In this document: piece after piece, positions 62,612-64,000 of the stretch | Position numbering within the stretch: position 1 is the stretch's first letter | How the letters are laid out: each line of letters begins with the position of its first letter | NCBI RefSeq assembly: GCF_000208745.1 | Contig: NC_030854.1 | Span: forward strand, 32,949,082-33,013,081 | From: Theobroma cacao | Taxonomy: Eukaryota; Streptophyta; Magnoliopsida; Malvales; Malvaceae | DNA: 64,000 nt | Direction: 5' to 3' | Notes under the pieces: model-generated | Seen by the model: the letters and a program-made list of their open reading frames with translations, nothing else | Database searches by the model: none | What the model was told of the DNA's origin: nothing | Position numbers and translations under genes: made by a program

Positions 62612-63981
62612 CCGCTGCGGGTAATCCCCCCAACACTAGTTATATTTGCAGCATTGTCTTGAGATTCGGCCATCCATTTCCTCGCCTTTAAAACTTGTAC
62701 ATTGAAATTGTAGTTCCACGGGACAGCTTTGTCATCTTTGTAGGGGAAAGGTTTAGGGACTTCGATAGTCATTTGGGCATGAGTTCTGTTTTCCACAAAC
62801 TCTCCTCTTGGTTCATAGAAAATGGTTAAAGGTTTTATCTTCGTTGGGTGAGTGGAATCTTTGGCCATCATGTTTACTGCTGGCCTTGAGGCTTCCACGT
62901 AGAATTCAATCCTTGATTCGTCCATCATCCTTTGCACTTTCTTTCGGAAAGAACTACAATCTTGAATTAAATGCCCCACACATCATTTGTCATATAAGCA
63001 GTATGATCCTTGGATATCTCCCGAGTCATTCACATCAGGACATTTTGGCCAAACCTTGAGCATATCGACCTTTACCAAGGTTTCAAACACTTTCTCCATG
63101 GGCGTTTCCACTTCTCAAATGTTTCTTTTAACATACACCTCTCATTCGATTGCATTTACCCCTGCCCCAGCATGATTTGGTAGTGGGTTATTATTAACAT
63201 TCTGTTCTAGGTTCTTTTCAAAATTCAGGATTCCTACCTTGATCAACTCTTGCACCTTATGTTTGAATGCTGTACAATTCTCGATCGAGTGACCTTCGAT
63301 TCCATAATGATAATCACAATGGGCGGAAGCGTCATACCATCTCAGGAATAGAGGTTTTAATGGCTATATGTATAAAGGTGCCACCAGATGATTTACAATT
63401 AACTGAGTAAAGAGTTCAGCATATGGGATTGAAATTGGGTCAAACTGCACTTTCTCTTACTTGTTTCTCCATCCTCTTGATTCACCGGCAGTATGGTTGT
63501 TTGAAGGTATTGTTTGTTGTCTGGTTGAAGCTGTAACGGGTGTGGAAGTAGGTGGGTGGATATTTGTGGGGTAAGGTGTCCATTGGATGGGAGCATATGG
63601 GTACAGGTTAGAAAAGGTATTTGGCATGGGTGGATATAGGTATGGGCTTTGTGAAGAGTTATTCACAACTGGGTAATAAGGGTATCGTGGATATGGCTGG
63701 TAAGGGTTGTAGCTTCCTCCTTGAGGTTATCCTAAAGTGATGGCTTGGGCTTCTCCTTCATTCTTCTTAAAAGTTCCCCATTTTTTCGTGTGTGTCACAT
63801 CACCTCCTTTTATCTTCCCTTGCTTAATGGCAGTCTCTATCATCTCTCCTAAAATCACCATATCAGCGAAGTTCTTTGTGGCACTACCGACCAATAGTTC
63901 ATAGTAAGGGGCTGGAAAGGTGTTAACTAACATCACGGTGGTCTCTTTCTCAGTTAATAGTGGCTGAACTTGAGAAGCCAT
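62400..63981 (-). pseudogene. gag region of the Tat element, running off the window
   Basis: From the right edge, KNFADMVILGEMIETAIKQG is the gag end typical of the lineage. Then come a P/Y-rich segment (YPYAPIQWTPYPTNIHPP), a CDYHYGIEGHSIENC knuckle-like stretch (~63330-63290) and a second one around MGHLIQDCSSFRKKVQRMM. Frame changes separate the pieces. The N-terminus lies beyond 64000. Confidence 0.75.
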
Positions 63982-64000
63982 ATTTCTCCATCTTTGAGCA

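Larger units (their letters stand above)
52995..64000 (-). mobile_element. Tat-lineage Ty3/gypsy retrotransposon, 3' part (continues beyond window)
   Basis: On the minus strand the order is gag (right edge), protease, RT, RNase H, a second archaeal-type RNase H, integrase, a long 3' untranslated region with tandem repeats, a purine tract and a 3-kb LTR. A second RNase H between the first one and integrase is the mark of the Tat/Ogre group. The internal region is ~8 kb to the window edge, so the whole element probably exceeds 14 kb. Domain breaks are many but RT is open over ~300 codons. Confidence 0.9.

Overview
The window looks like nuclear DNA of a flowering plant. It is AT-rich, genes have GT-AG introns, it carries one very large CC-NB-ARC-LRR resistance gene, and most of the rest is plant transposons and their relics. 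A dicot is likely; I cannot name the genus. There is one ambiguous base (n at 5493). I found no tRNA, rRNA or CRISPR.

Left block (1-17300). The end of a Ty3/gypsy-type LTR (1-1181) is followed by a ~1.06-kb tandem duplication (1646-2708 and 2709-17152). The second copy is split by a four-level nest. A decayed Ty3/gypsy element (3581-~16907) holds a solo LTR (4918-12880, 5-bp duplication ATCAT). The solo LTR holds a PIF/Harbinger DNA transposon (4985-11361, TSD TTA) with a transposase whose DDE residues are intact and a Myb-like partner with one nonsense codon.

Middle block (17300-39078). A non-autonomous Mutator-like element (MULE, 17300-22057, 9-bp TSD TAATAATAG) carries internal repeats and is split by a CACTA element (18310-21891). 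The CACTA element contains a full-length histone H3 copy with an exact in-frame 54-codon internal duplication and one nonsense codon repeated in both halves. About 500 bp downstream begins the NLR gene (22559-38115, + strand, 8 inferred exons, all introns phase 0). Its LRR exons 3-4 are duplicated as exons 6-7, and exon 6 has a nonsense codon. Introns hold copia, LINE and poly(A) retroposon relics.

Right block (39079-64000). A second, related MULE (39088-50060, 9-bp TSD ATATATATA) carries a decayed MURA transposase gene and, in convergent orientation, a decayed DUF1985-Ulp1 (C48 protease) gene. A ~310-bp near-perfect inverted repeat lies between them, and 31-bp and related repeats lie near both ends. 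Next to it is a truncated CYP89-like P450 pseudogene. After ~2 kb without recognisable genes comes the 3' part of a minus-strand Tat-lineage Ty3/gypsy element (52995 to beyond 64000), with a 3-kb LTR, a 13-copy 38-bp minisatellite, a dual-RNase H pol region and gag.

No operon-like cooperation is expected. The functional theme is a resistance gene assembled by exon duplication and bracketed by two related MULEs, within nested transposons at different stages of decay.
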